DNA of 64,000 bases from the NCBI GenBank assembly GCA_944388965.1, contig CALXKL010000001.1, positions 186,001 to 250,000 of the forward strand. The letters are read 5' to 3'. Shown here piece by piece: positions 50,789 to 61,000 of this stretch (the first letter of the stretch is position 1; every line of letters begins with the position of its first letter). The position numbers and the translations under genes were made by a program. This stretch comes from an uncultured Spirochaetales bacterium. Its GTDB lineage: Bacteria; Spirochaetota; Spirochaetia; Sphaerochaetales; Sphaerochaetaceae. Below the pieces are notes generated by a model. The model saw nothing but the letters and a program-made list of their open reading frames with translations, was not told the origin of the DNA and ran no database searches.

Positions 50789-51583
50789 ATGCATAGACAC
50801 GCCATAAGAAACGGCGTCCTCATCGGCCAGGATGAGGCGCTTGTCCCTGTAACGGACAGAGCAGTCCAGTCGAGCTTTTCGGTCTACGAGGCCCTCAGGG
50901 TCGTCGACCGTCATGTCGTCCATCTTGACGACCACATCACACGCATGGAGTATTCCGCATCGGCCATAGGACTGGCTCTCCCAGATGCCGACTGGCAGAC
51001 CTGGATCGACATGCTCGTCGCGGCCGACGACATCGTCGACGCCACGATGCGGATCACCGTGTACGGGACGGCACAGCCTCTGGCCTTCATCACCTGGCAG
51101 GACCTGCTGACGTACCCCGACGAGTACTACGACACGGGCATTGCCGTCACCACTTTCCATGGCGAGCGCTTTCTTCCGACATGCAAGACCGGCAATCTGC
51201 TGCTGAGCTACCTTGCTCTTGAGGACGCGCACTCCAAAGGCGCCTTCGAATCGCTGCTCGTCGACCGTGAGGGCAGGGTTCTCGAAGGCTCCAGAAGCAA
51301 TTTCTACCTCATCCGCGGCAATGTGATGTACACGGCGGCGGACGATCTGGTCCTGGGCGGCGTGACGAGGAAGTCCGTTCTGCGCGCGGCTCGGCAGCTC
51401 GGCCTGGAGACCGTGATGCAGGCCGTGGGGGAGGATGAGCTGCTTGCAGGCGACACGATGTTCATCAGCTCCACCAGCATGGCCGCCATGCCGGTGACGA
51501 AGGTGGACGGACATGACGTGTCCTGCGATATCGGTCTGGTCGCATCGATATGCGCACTCGTGAGGAAATGGGAGATCGAATGA
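50789..51583 (+). CDS. Class IV aminotransferase (branched-chain aminotransferase/aminodeoxychorismate lyase family)
   Basis: The 264-residue PLP enzyme opens RHAIRNGVLIGQDEALVPV, has the PLP lysine in TCKTGNLLLSYLA near residue 135 and the family signature Glu in VLEGSRSNFYLIRG near residue 165, then MFISSTSMAAMPV. It could be IlvE-, DAT- or PabC-like; the sequence does not decide. The likely start is ATG 50789; a GTG at 50780 is less likely because it abuts the -10 box. Confidence 0.87.
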   Translation: MHRHAIRNGVLIGQDEALVPVTDRAVQSSFSVYEALRVVDRHVVHLDDHITRMEYSASAIGLALPDADWQTWIDMLVAADDIVDATMRITVYGTAQPLAFITWQDLLTYPDEYYDTGIAVTTFHGERFLPTCKTGNLLLSYLALEDAHSKGAFESLLVDREGRVLEGSRSNFYLIRGNVMYTAADDLVLGGVTRKSVLRAARQLGLETVMQAVGEDELLAGDTMFISSTSMAAMPVTKVDGHDVSCDIGLVASICALVRKWEIE

Positions 51584-51634
51584 TATGCCGTACAGGCATG
51601 GACATATATACGAAACATTGAAGAGAGGAATGGA

Positions 51635-53368
51635 ATGAAGTTCTCCGCTCTGGGGCTCAACGAAGCCACCATGAAGGGCCTTGCAGAGGCCCGTTTCACG
51701 GACTGCACGCCGGTACAGGAGCTCGTGCTCCCCTATTCGCTTGCCGGCAAGGATGTGATGGTGCAGTCGAAGACAGGATCGGGAAAGACCGCAGTATATC
51801 TGCTGACGATCATCGAGAAGTACATGAAGGCCCATCTTTCCAGGACCAATCTCCCGGTGGCGCTCGTCGTGGCGCCGACCCGCGAGCTCGCGCTCCAGAT
51901 AGAGGAGGATGCACAGCTGCTCTCGCGCCACGTGCCCGACTTCAGGGTGGGCTGCTTCTACGGCGGTGTAGGCTATGGGCAGCAGACGGAGGAGCTTAAG
52001 GAGGGCCTTAGCCTGTATGTGGGCACCCCGGGCCGCCTGATAGACTTCGCCCGTTCCCACAAGATCGACTTCAGGATGTTCTCCACAGTCGTCCTGGACG
52101 AGGCCGACAGGATGTTCGACATGGGCTTCTATCCCGATGTGCAGAAGATGTTCTCCATGATGGTCCGCCCGACAGAGAGGCAGACGATAATCCTGTCCGC
52201 CACGCTCTCGACGAAGGTGCGCAACCTCGCCTGGGACTACATGAACGAACCTCTCGAGCTGGAGAGCCAGCCCGAGGAGATCACGGTCGACAAGATAACC
52301 CAGGAGCTGTTCCACGTAACGAGGGACGAGGAGTTCCAGCTGCTTCTCCAGCTGCTGAAGAAGCTGTCTCCCAAGAGCGTCCTGATCTTCACCAACACCA
52401 AGGACCGCGCGGTCGAGGTGTCGGACAGGCTCAAGCTGAACGGCTACAGGAGCGCCTATCTGATGGGCGACATGAAGCAGAGCGAGAGGCTCAAGGCCCT
52501 CGACAGGCTGAAGAACGGGGAGCTGACCATCTTGGTGGCGACCGACGTCGCGGCCCGCGGACTCCAGATAGACGACCTGGAGCTTGTCGTCAACTACGAC
52601 CTTCCGGAGGACTACGAGAACTACGTGCACCGCATCGGGCGCACCGCACGTGCCGGAAAGGCCGGTCGTGCCGTATCGTTCGCAAGCGAGGAGTACGTGT
52701 ACTCGCTCGAGGCCATCGAGGAGTACATCCACATGAAGATACCCGTATGCTGGCCTGACGAGTACGGCCTCGAGGAGGTCGAGGACAGGAGCGGCGACTA
52801 CGTCAAGAGGCATAGGAGAGGTTCCAGAGGCGACTCCAGGCGCACTGGTGACAGACGCTCCGGCCGCAGGTCGTCCGGCGGCGCATCACGTGCCTCCTCA
52901 TCCCGCTCCTCCGGCTCCAGACGCGATGACAGGGGCGCGGACAGACGTGACAGGAAGAGCGATGACAAGGTCAGGGCCGCAAGGCCCAGGAAGCTGTCCG
53001 ACGACGAGTACAACAGACTTGCCTCGATGTCCTTCGAGGACAGAATGAAGTACTACAAGGACGAGTTCGAGTCCTCAGGGCCTGCCCAGCGCTCTGGAGG
53101 CGGCGCAAAGGGCGCTTCCGCCCAGAAGAATGGTGGCAGGAGCCAGGAGAGGAGAAGGTCCAACGCGGACGGCCGGAGACGCACCCAGGGCCAGACGAAG
53201 GCCGGAGAAGGACAGAGGAGGGCGAAGGCATCGGGCCCGGCTCCTGCTCCCAAGAGCACTCCGACCGCATCGGTGGCAAGCGCTCCCAGACATGTAAGCG
53301 TCGAGCCCGAGAGGAAGCGCGGATTCTGGGCCAAGGTCAAGTCGATCTTCACCGGCGAGGACGCCTGA
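51635..53368 (+). CDS. DEAD-box ATP-dependent RNA helicase
   Basis: The 577-residue protein has the two RecA domains with motif I SKTGSGKT, Ia PTRELA, Ib TPGRL, II VLDEADRMFD, III SAT, V DVAARGLQI and VI HRIGRTARAG. From about residue 390 a long basic, Arg-, Ser- and Gly-rich tail (SRRTGDRRSGRRSSGGA and similar) should bind RNA, as in CsdA/RhlE-type helicases. It probably remodels RNA in ribosome assembly or mRNA decay. GAGAGG precedes the ATG and the stop overlaps the next gene (TGATG). Confidence 0.92.
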   Translation: MKFSALGLNEATMKGLAEARFTDCTPVQELVLPYSLAGKDVMVQSKTGSGKTAVYLLTIIEKYMKAHLSRTNLPVALVVAPTRELALQIEEDAQLLSRHVPDFRVGCFYGGVGYGQQTEELKEGLSLYVGTPGRLIDFARSHKIDFRMFSTVVLDEADRMFDMGFYPDVQKMFSMMVRPTERQTIILSATLSTKVRNLAWDYMNEPLELESQPEEITVDKITQELFHVTRDEEFQLLLQLLKKLSPKSVLIFTNTKDRAVEVSDRLKLNGYRSAYLMGDMKQSERLKALDRLKNGELTILVATDVAARGLQIDDLELVVNYDLPEDYENYVHRIGRTARAGKAGRAVSFASEEYVYSLEAIEEYIHMKIPVCWPDEYGLEEVEDRSGDYVKRHRRGSRGDSRRTGDRRSGRRSSGGASRASSSRSSGSRRDDRGADRRDRKSDDKVRAARPRKLSDDEYNRLASMSFEDRMKYYKDEFESSGPAQRSGGGAKGASAQKNGGRSQERRRSNADGRRRTQGQTKAGEGQRRAKASGPAPAPKSTPTASVASAPRHVSVEPERKRGFWAKVKSIFTGEDA

Positions 53369-55095
53369 TGGGCCTTTATAGACGCTTCTTCTCATACTAC
53401 CGCCCTCATATGGGCCTTTTTGTGCTGGACATGGTCGTCGCGGTCATCTCGTCGTTCCTGTCCGTGCTGTTTCCGCTGCTGACCAACTATCTTCTGGACG
53501 GTCCGGTCGCAGACGGGAACGTGAGGCTCATGATCGCGGTGTTCTCCGTGATGCTGGCCGTATACGTGTTCCAGGCGGTGAGCACCTACATCCGCATCCG
53601 CTGGGGACACATCCTCGGCGTCAGGATAGAGAACGAGATGAGGCAGGACCTGTTCAACCATCTCCAGGACCTCTCGTTCAGCTACTTCGACAGGACCAAG
53701 ACGGGAACGATCATGAGCAGGATCACGAACGACCTGTTCCAGATCGCCGAGATCGCGCACCATGGTCCCGAGGACTTCCTGATAAGCATCCTGACGATCG
53801 CCCTGGCATACATCTTCATGTTCCGAGTCTCGGTGCCTCTTGCGCTCGTGTCGCTGATCCCGCTTCCGATAATGCTGTTCTACGGCATCGTGTTCGGGCA
53901 CAGGCTGAAGGAGCGCAACAGGGCGGTCAGGAAGACCATAGCCGACGTGAACGTCGACGCCGAGAACTCCATCCAGGGGATAAGGGAGGTCAAGTCCTTC
54001 GCCCAGGAGGATTTCCAGGAGAGGAAGTTCAGCCAGTCCAACACCAGACTGAAGAACTCGCGCGAGCAGATGTACAAGCAGATGGCCAACTACCAGTCCG
54101 GCATCGGCTTCATGAGGGAGATCTACTACCTGGTCACGGTGGCCGGAGGAGCCGCGCTGATCGCGGCGGGCATGGCCGACCTGACCACTCTGGTCACCTT
54201 CACGCTGTACGTGTCGGTCGTCGTGTCCCCGATAGACAGGCTGATCAACTTCACCGAGCAGCTCCAGCAGGGCATCGCGTCCTTCGAGCGCTTCACCGAG
54301 GTCATGGACATCGAGCCGGAGATCAAGGACGATCCGGATGCGAAGGACATCGAGGTGAAGGAGGGTCGGATAGAGTTCCGCGACGTCGACTTCAGCTACG
54401 ACGAAGGCGACGGCCAGGTGCTCGGTCATCTGAACCTCACCATAGAGGGAGGCGAGAACGTCGCCCTGGTCGGCGAGTCCGGCGCGGGCAAGACGACGAT
54501 CGTCTCGCTGCTCTCGCGCTTCTACGAGACCACCCATGGCCGGATTCTCATCGACGGGCAGGACATAACCAGGGTCACACAGTCGTCGCTTCACAAGGCG
54601 ATCGGCTTCGTGCAGCAGAACGTGTTCCTCTTCGACGCGTCGATCAGGGAGAATCTGCGCTACGGAAAGAGCGATGCCACCGACGAGGAGCTGTGGGAGG
54701 CCCTGAAGGCCGCAAGTCTTTACGACTTCGTCGCATCCCTTCCCGGCGGACTCGACACCGAGGTCGGCGAGCGCGGCACTAGACTGTCGGGAGGTCAGAG
54801 GCAGCGCCTGTCGATTGCACGCGTCTTTTTGAAGAACCCTCCGATAATAGTGTTCGACGAGGCGACCAGCAGCCTGGATACCGAGAGCGAATCACTGATC
54901 CAGGAGGCGTTCAGACGCGTCGCACAGGGCCGTACGGCCATCGTCATAGCCCATCGCCTGTCCACCATCGTGGACAGCGACCGCATATTCGTCCTGGAGG
55001 ATGGCCGCATCGTCCAGGAGGGGACGCATGAGGCCCTCCTTAAGGAGGACGGGCTGTATGCTAGACTGTATTCGATAAAGAAGGACATGATCTGA
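53368..55095 (+). CDS. ABC exporter, MsbA/multidrug type
   Basis: The 575-residue half-transporter has six membrane helices (residues 1-310) and an ATPase domain with Walker A GESGAGKTT, signature LSGGQRQRLSIARVF, Walker B PIIVFDEATSSLD and H-loop AHRLS. It works as a homodimer to export lipids or drugs; next to plsC a lipid substrate is plausible but unproven. It is coupled to the helicase and plsC genes by TGATG junctions. Confidence 0.92.
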   Translation: MGLYRRFFSYYRPHMGLFVLDMVVAVISSFLSVLFPLLTNYLLDGPVADGNVRLMIAVFSVMLAVYVFQAVSTYIRIRWGHILGVRIENEMRQDLFNHLQDLSFSYFDRTKTGTIMSRITNDLFQIAEIAHHGPEDFLISILTIALAYIFMFRVSVPLALVSLIPLPIMLFYGIVFGHRLKERNRAVRKTIADVNVDAENSIQGIREVKSFAQEDFQERKFSQSNTRLKNSREQMYKQMANYQSGIGFMREIYYLVTVAGGAALIAAGMADLTTLVTFTLYVSVVVSPIDRLINFTEQLQQGIASFERFTEVMDIEPEIKDDPDAKDIEVKEGRIEFRDVDFSYDEGDGQVLGHLNLTIEGGENVALVGESGAGKTTIVSLLSRFYETTHGRILIDGQDITRVTQSSLHKAIGFVQQNVFLFDASIRENLRYGKSDATDEELWEALKAASLYDFVASLPGGLDTEVGERGTRLSGGQRQRLSIARVFLKNPPIIVFDEATSSLDTESESLIQEAFRRVAQGRTAIVIAHRLSTIVDSDRIFVLEDGRIVQEGTHEALLKEDGLYARLYSIKKDMI

Positions 55096-55874
55096 TGCTC
55101 AAGTTTCTCAGAATCCTCATCGGTGCGATCTTCGTCGTGCCACTGCTGGTTGTGACATACGTCCTGTATCCGGTCGTGATGCTGTTGAAGAGGAACGGCC
55201 ACGTGAAGGCCGCCGAGGGCATCACCTGGTGCACTCTGCGCTTCCTGGTGCATGCCATCATGTTCTTCTTCGGCGCGAAGATGCACATAGTCGGCGAGCA
55301 GAACATCCCCAAGACTCCTGGAAAGTACTGCTACATCGGCAACCACACCTCGATGTTCGACATCGTGGCCCTGATGTGGCCGCGCGGCATGAAGCTGTCG
55401 TTCGTCGGCAAGGTGGAGGTCAGCCGCATACCAATCGTTCGCGGATGGTTCAAGGCGATCGATGCCGTCTATCTGGACAGGAAGAGCCCGCGCCAGTCGA
55501 TCAAGGCCATCATCGACGGCTCCCGGATGATCGAGGCCGGAGTTCCCATGAACATCTTCCCCGAAGGCACCAGGAGCAAGGACGGGCGCATCCACGAGTT
55601 CAAGGCCGGCTCGTTCAAGATGGTCACGCGCGTCGGCGGAACGATCATCCCGATCGTGTGCAAGGGCCCCAGGACGGTCTTCGAGGACGGCCATTCCCTT
55701 CTCCGGCGCCCTGTCTATCTGGAGTTCCTCGAGCCGATCGAGACCGCAGGCATGGGCGACGAGGAGCTCAAGGAGCTTCCACAGCGCGTGCATGACCTGG
55801 TCCAGAAGGCATACGACGAGCTTCCCCCCATCAAGGGTCTCGTGATAAGGGAGCATCATGAGTCTGACTCTTGA
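55095..55874 (+). CDS. plsC: 1-acyl-sn-glycerol-3-phosphate acyltransferase
   Basis: The 259-residue membrane enzyme has an N-terminal hydrophobic helix (residues 3-25), block I IGNHTSMFDIV (NHx4D) near residue 75, block III FPEGTRSKDG near residue 155 and a final IPIVCKGPRTV. It makes phosphatidic acid from lysophosphatidic acid. Its start overlaps the exporter stop, and its end overlaps the ECF ATPase gene by 17 bases. Confidence 0.93.
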   Translation: MLKFLRILIGAIFVVPLLVVTYVLYPVVMLLKRNGHVKAAEGITWCTLRFLVHAIMFFFGAKMHIVGEQNIPKTPGKYCYIGNHTSMFDIVALMWPRGMKLSFVGKVEVSRIPIVRGWFKAIDAVYLDRKSPRQSIKAIIDGSRMIEAGVPMNIFPEGTRSKDGRIHEFKAGSFKMVTRVGGTIIPIVCKGPRTVFEDGHSLLRRPVYLEFLEPIETAGMGDEELKELPQRVHDLVQKAYDELPPIKGLVIREHHESDS

Positions 55875-57219
55875 GGACATCTCGTTCTCATACGGCACAC
55901 AGGATGAGAGCACGGCGGCGTCCGTGCTCTTCGAACATCTGGACCTGGAAATCGCGGATGGCGAGAAGGTCCTCGTGCTCGGCCAAAGCGGCCAGGGCAA
56001 GAGCACTCTGTGCTCGATCGTCTCCCTGTTGGCCCCGCAGTACACGTCAGGAAGGCTTTCCGGAAGGATCCTCCATGACGGCGTGGAACATGGAGATGCG
56101 CACGATATCCTGGACTTCTTCTCGCTTGTGCCGCAGAATCCGTCGGACTGGTTCCTGACAGGCACTGCGGAAGACGAGGTCGCGCTTCCTCTTGAGGCGC
56201 TTGGGACCGGACATGAGCAGATGGCATCACGCGTGTGGCGGGAGCTGGAGGCATGGGGGCTTGAGAGGTACCATGACACTCCACTGGGCGAGCTGTCCGG
56301 CGGAGAGCGCAAGCGCGTCGCCCTTGCATGCGCCCTCGTGACGAGGCCTCGCCTGTGCGTCTACGACGAATCGTTCGACGACCTGGACGCCCGCTGGAAG
56401 GCCAGGCTCAGGGAGGTCATCGCCACAGGCCCTGGCTCTGCACTCGTGACGTCGTGCAGGTTCCTGGACGAATTCGACGGGCTTTTCGACAGCATCTGGC
56501 GCATTTCAGACGGAAGACTGGAGAGGATAGGACAGGAAGAGGCCAGGAAGGCGGACGCGTTCACCTTCACGCCTCCTCGTCCGATGCGCACCGGATGCCT
56601 CGAGGTGCACGGCCTTTCCTTCCACAGGCCGGGCTTCGACCTTTCGGTGCCGTCTTTCCATGTCGCAGCCGGCGAGGTGGTCTGTCTGACGGGTCCCAAC
56701 GGCAGCGGCAAGAGCACCTTCGCGCGTCTCGTGTGCGCCCTGGAGCTGAAGGCTTCGGGAGACATCACCATCGACGGTGTCCGTCAGAGCGACGGAGATC
56801 TGATGAGACGGGTGGGCTACGTGTTCCAGAACCCCGACCACCAGATATTCCTGCCCACGGTACGCGACGAGCTGATGTCGTGTCTGGACCATCTGGCCAT
56901 CGGCCGTGGGGAAAAGCGGGAGAAGGTCGACCGGACGGCCGAGCTGTTCGCTCTGGATCCGGACGAGAACGCCTGTCTCATGTCATACGGGCGTCGCAAG
57001 CGGCTGCAGTGCGCGATCTACCATCTGCTCGAGCGGCCATACTACATACTGGACGAGATAGAGGCCGCGCTTCCCGCTTCAGACGGTGCCCATATGGTCG
57101 AGCTGCTTTCCAGCCGTGGGGCAGGCATCATCGTGATAAGCCATGACAAGGCCTTCGCCCGGCGCATCGCCTCGAGGTCGTACACGATCGAGGAGGGGGT
57201 CATGCATGAAGTCCAGTAG
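55858..57219 (+). CDS. Fused ECF-transporter ATPase (two ABC domains)
   Basis: This 453-residue protein fuses two ATP-binding domains. Domain 1 (about 1-235): Walker A LGQSGQGKST, signature LSGGERKRVALACAL, Walker B RLCVYDESFDDLD, but no H-loop histidine (SALVTSCRF). Domain 2 (about 245-450): Walker A GPNGSGKST, degenerate signature MSYGRRKRL, Walker B YYILDEIEAAL and H-loop ISHDKAF. It energises a vitamin or metal energy-coupling-factor module with EcfT. It overlaps plsC by 17 bases and EcfT by 14. No S-component lies in the window. Confidence 0.9.
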   Translation: MSLTLEDISFSYGTQDESTAASVLFEHLDLEIADGEKVLVLGQSGQGKSTLCSIVSLLAPQYTSGRLSGRILHDGVEHGDAHDILDFFSLVPQNPSDWFLTGTAEDEVALPLEALGTGHEQMASRVWRELEAWGLERYHDTPLGELSGGERKRVALACALVTRPRLCVYDESFDDLDARWKARLREVIATGPGSALVTSCRFLDEFDGLFDSIWRISDGRLERIGQEEARKADAFTFTPPRPMRTGCLEVHGLSFHRPGFDLSVPSFHVAAGEVVCLTGPNGSGKSTFARLVCALELKASGDITIDGVRQSDGDLMRRVGYVFQNPDHQIFLPTVRDELMSCLDHLAIGRGEKREKVDRTAELFALDPDENACLMSYGRRKRLQCAIYHLLERPYYILDEIEAALPASDGAHMVELLSSRGAGIIVISHDKAFARRIASRSYTIEEGVMHEVQ

Positions 57220-57982
57220 CTACGTTGCCGGAAACGGGATCTACCACAGGTTCGACGCGAGGGCAAAGGGCGTGTTCACCGTCCTGATGATAGTCGTCTT
57301 CTTCCTCATGCCGGATCTGGCGAGCCTGTATGCGCTTGTGGCGGCCGTACTCGTCCTGGCTGCACTGGAGATAGGGCCTGCGAAGATGTGTGCGGACATC
57401 GCCATGATTGCGCCCATGATAGCTGTGATGTTCATCTTCATGCCTCTGGGGAGCCGGAATGGCGATCCCCTGGTCTGCATCGCGTCCTTCACCCTGGTCA
57501 CGAGGCAGGCGCTGGACGGCTTTCTGACGGTCACGGGACGCTTCGTGGGGATCTCCATGGTCTGCAGCCTGATGATGCAGACCACCAGAGGATACGAGGT
57601 CATGGCCGCACTGTCCTGGTTCCGTCTTCCCGAGAGCGCCTCGGTCGTGATCTCCCTGGCCATGAGGTTCATCCCCGACATGGCCGTCACGTTCCGCCAG
57701 ATAAGGGAGAGCCAGAGGCTCCGCCTGCCAGACCCGCAGGCCGTGAACGTGAGGCGACGTCCCTTCGCCTCGATATTCCCCACGCTCGTGAGCATGATCG
57801 TCAGCGCCTTGCGGACCATACCGGTCAGTGCTGCGGCCATAGACCTCAGAGGATACGGCAGGAGAAATCCGCGTACACGCTACAGGAGACTGGAGAGCGG
57901 AGGCCTGCGCCTGGCCATCCACTTCCTTTTCGCCTTCCTGGTTCCCGCCGTGTTGACGGCTGTGGCGCTGATGACGGCCTGA
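57206..57982 (+). CDS. ecfT: Energy-coupling factor transporter transmembrane protein EcfT
   Basis: The 258-residue protein has five or six membrane spans and the paired EcfT helical motifs, seen as RFIPDMAVTFRQIRESQRLR and AAAIDLRGYGRRNPRTRY, which grip the ATPases. ATG 57206 follows GAGGGGG. The substrate-binding partner is not encoded nearby, as in group II ECF systems that share modules among several S-components. Confidence 0.85.
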   Translation: MKSSSYVAGNGIYHRFDARAKGVFTVLMIVVFFLMPDLASLYALVAAVLVLAALEIGPAKMCADIAMIAPMIAVMFIFMPLGSRNGDPLVCIASFTLVTRQALDGFLTVTGRFVGISMVCSLMMQTTRGYEVMAALSWFRLPESASVVISLAMRFIPDMAVTFRQIRESQRLRLPDPQAVNVRRRPFASIFPTLVSMIVSALRTIPVSAAAIDLRGYGRRNPRTRYRRLESGGLRLAIHFLFAFLVPAVLTAVALMTA

Positions 57983-58028
57983 GGGGATCCCCGGGTCCGC
58001 CGCCTGGCGTGCATCCATCGCGTCATGC

Positions 58029-58057
58029 TTGCTGAAACGGACCATTATCATTAATAT
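58029..58057 (+). promoter_or_regulatory. Promoter of ileS
   Basis: TTGCTG (58029-58034), 17 bases, TAATAT (58052-58057), with a 30-base leader and GGAG before the ATG. No T-box-like leader is present. Confidence 0.6.
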
Positions 58058-58089
58058 CTGTGCAGGTAGACAATTGGAGATCACAAGAT

Positions 58090-61000
58090 ATGTTTCGTCC
58101 TGTTAGCAGCAAGGCAGACTTTGCCAAGATGGAAGAGGGCGTGCTCAGGTTCTGGAAGGAGAACGACATCTTCCAGAAGTCCATCGAGATGCGCTCGAAA
58201 GACAATGAATACGTGTTCTATGACGGACCTCCGTTCGCCACGGGACTTCCCCATTTCGGACACTTCGTGCCCGGAACCATAAAGGATGCCATCCCCCGTT
58301 ATCAGACGATGAGGGGCAGGCGCGTCGAGCGCGGTTTCGGCTGGGATTGTCACGGACTTCCCGTCGAGGGCATCGTCCAGAAGGAGCTGGGCATCTCCGG
58401 CCACAAGGCCATAGTCGACTACGGTGTCGACAAGTTCAACGAGAAGTGTCGCTCGGTCGTCCTGCGCTACACCGCCGAATGGGAGGAGTGCGTCAACAGG
58501 ATGGGCCGCTGGGTCGACTTCCGCAAGGGCTACCGCACGATGGACAAGAACTACATGGAGTCCATCTGGTGGGTCTTCAAGACGCTGTATGACAAGGGAC
58601 TGATCTACGAAGGTTTCAACATCCTCCCGTATTCGCCGGCCCTTGCATGTCCTCTTTCGAACATGGAGGTCAACCTGGGCGGCTACCGCGACGTCACCGA
58701 TCCCGCGGTCACCGTCCGCTTCAAGGTCGACGGACAGGAGAACACATACTTCCTAGCCTGGACCACGACTCCTTGGACGCTTCCCAGCAACCTGGCCCTT
58801 GCCGTCGGACCCGACATCGACTACGTCAAGGTCCAGGACGAGGAGGGTGGCGAGTTCTACTATCTGGCAGAGAAGCTGCTGAACAAGTACTACAAGGACG
58901 GAAAGGGCTGCCGTGTCGTCGAGCACCTGAAGGGCAGCCAGATGAAGGGTATGACCTATGAGCCGCTCTTCCCGTACTTCGCAGACCTCAAGAGGCAGGG
59001 TGCGTTCGTCGTCGTGTGCGGCGACTACGTCACGACCGAGGACGGCTGCGGCATCGTCCATACGGCTCCCGGCTTCGGCGAGGACGACTACAAGGTCCTC
59101 AGGGGCACCGGCATCCCGACGGTGTGCCCGATCGACGAGGAGTGCCGCTTCACGGACGAGGTTCCGGACTGGAAGGGCCTCTTCGTCAAGGATGCCGACA
59201 AGCCCATCATCCAGTGGCTCAAGGACCACGGCAAGCTGGTGAAGAAGGAGAACTACCTGCACTCGTACCCCTTCTGCTGGAGGACCGGTGCACCTCTGAT
59301 CTACCGTGCTATGAGCTGCTGGTTCGTCGACGTGCCCAGGATCAAGGACATGCTCCTGTCGTGCAACGAGCAGGTCAACTGGGTTCCTGCACACATCAAG
59401 CACGGCCGCTTCGGCAAGTGGCTTGAGGGTGCACGCGAGTGGGCCATCTCCCGCAACAGGTTCTGGGGCAACCCGATCCCCGTGTGGAAGTGCGACGGCT
59501 CCGACCACATCGAGGTCATCGGCTCGGTCGCCGAGCTCGAGGCGAAGTGCGGCCACAAGGTCGAGGACCTGCACAAGCACTTCGTCGACGAGATCACATG
59601 GCCCAGCCCTGACGGAAAGGGCACCATGAGGAGGATCCCCGACGTCCTGGACTGCTGGTTCGAGTCCGGCTCGATGCCCTACGCCCAGATGCACTATCCC
59701 TTCGAGAACAAGGAGCGCTTCGAGGCCCATTTCCCCGCCGACTTCATCAACGAGGGTCTGGACCAGACCCGCGGCTGGTTCTATTCGCTTGCGGTCATCG
59801 CCGCAGGACTGTTCGGCAAGCCCGCGTTCCTCAACTGCGTGGTCTCCGGAATCGTCCTGGCCGAGGACGGCAAGAAGATGTCCAAGAGTCTGCACAACTA
59901 CACCGACCCGATGGAGGTCGTTGCGAAGTACGGCGCGGATGCGCTCCGCTTCGCGCTGCTGAACTCCCAGGTGGTGAAGGCCGAGGATCTGAAGTTCGGC
60001 GACGACAACGTCAAGGACGTCATCAAGTTCCTCATGCTGCCGCTGTGGAACGCATACAGCTTCTTCGTCACATACGCCAACATCGACGGCTACGAGCCGG
60101 GGCAGACGGCGTTCCGCGATTTGGTCAATCCTCTGGACAGGTGGATCGTCAGCGAGACGAACAAGCTCGTAGACGATGTCACGGCGGCCTTCGAGGCCTA
60201 TGACATGCAGTCCGTCTGCCAGCTTCTGCTGGGCTTCATCGACAACCTGAACAACTGGTACATCAGACGCAGCCGCAGGAGATTCTGGAAGAGCGAGAAC
60301 GACGGCGACAAGAAGATGGCATACGACACCCTGTACAAGGTGCTCATGACATTCATCAAACTCGCCTGTCCGCTCATCCCCTTCATGACCGAAGAGATGT
60401 ATCTTAACCTCAGGACGGAGGGCATGCCCGAGTCCGTGCATCTCAACGACTGGCCTGTCGCCGAGGAGGATGGACGCGACCTGGTGCTCGAGAGGGAGAT
60501 GAGACTGACCATGAAGTGCGTCGCGATGGGCAGGAGCCTTCGCGCATCCAGCCAGCTCAAGGTCCGTCAGCCGCTCTCGCGCTACTTCATCGTGGACCGC
60601 AACGCCGACGAGAGGGCTGTCATCGAGGCCAATGCCGACATCATCAAGGAGGAGCTGAACGTCAAGGAGGTCGACGTCGAGGCGGACGAGTCCAGGCTCG
60701 TCAGCTACAGCGCCAAGGCCAACTTCAAGGTCCTCGGCTCCAGGCTCGGCAAGTCGATGAAGGAGGTCGCATCCGTCATCCAGACGTTCACCAGCGACGA
60801 GATCGCGTCGATCCTGGACGGTGAGGCGAAGAGCGTCGCATACAGCCAGGGCGAGATCGCCATCGGCGCCGACGACATCGTCGTCCAGCGCAGCGAGATG
60901 GCCAACGTCAAGGTGCTCAACGAGGGATCGATCACGGTCGGTTTCGACACCGAGATCACCGAGGAGCTGCTCTTCGAGGGCATCGCCAGGGACGTCGTAC

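Noticed and set aside
50402-52813. Long open frame (803 codons) opposite the aminotransferase and helicase genes
   Set aside because: Spans several real genes on the other strand and shows no family similarity.
52800-53300. Repetitive Arg/Ser/Gly-rich tail of the DEAD-box helicase as a tandem DNA repeat
   Set aside because: The codons vary and no fixed unit length was seen; it is ordinary low-complexity protein sequence.
57983-58005. GGGGATCCCC palindrome after ecfT as a terminator
   Set aside because: It leaves no room for a loop and is not followed by T residues.
58058-58089. T-box leader upstream of ileS
   Set aside because: Only about 30 bases separate the predicted promoter from the ATG and no T-box sequence is present.
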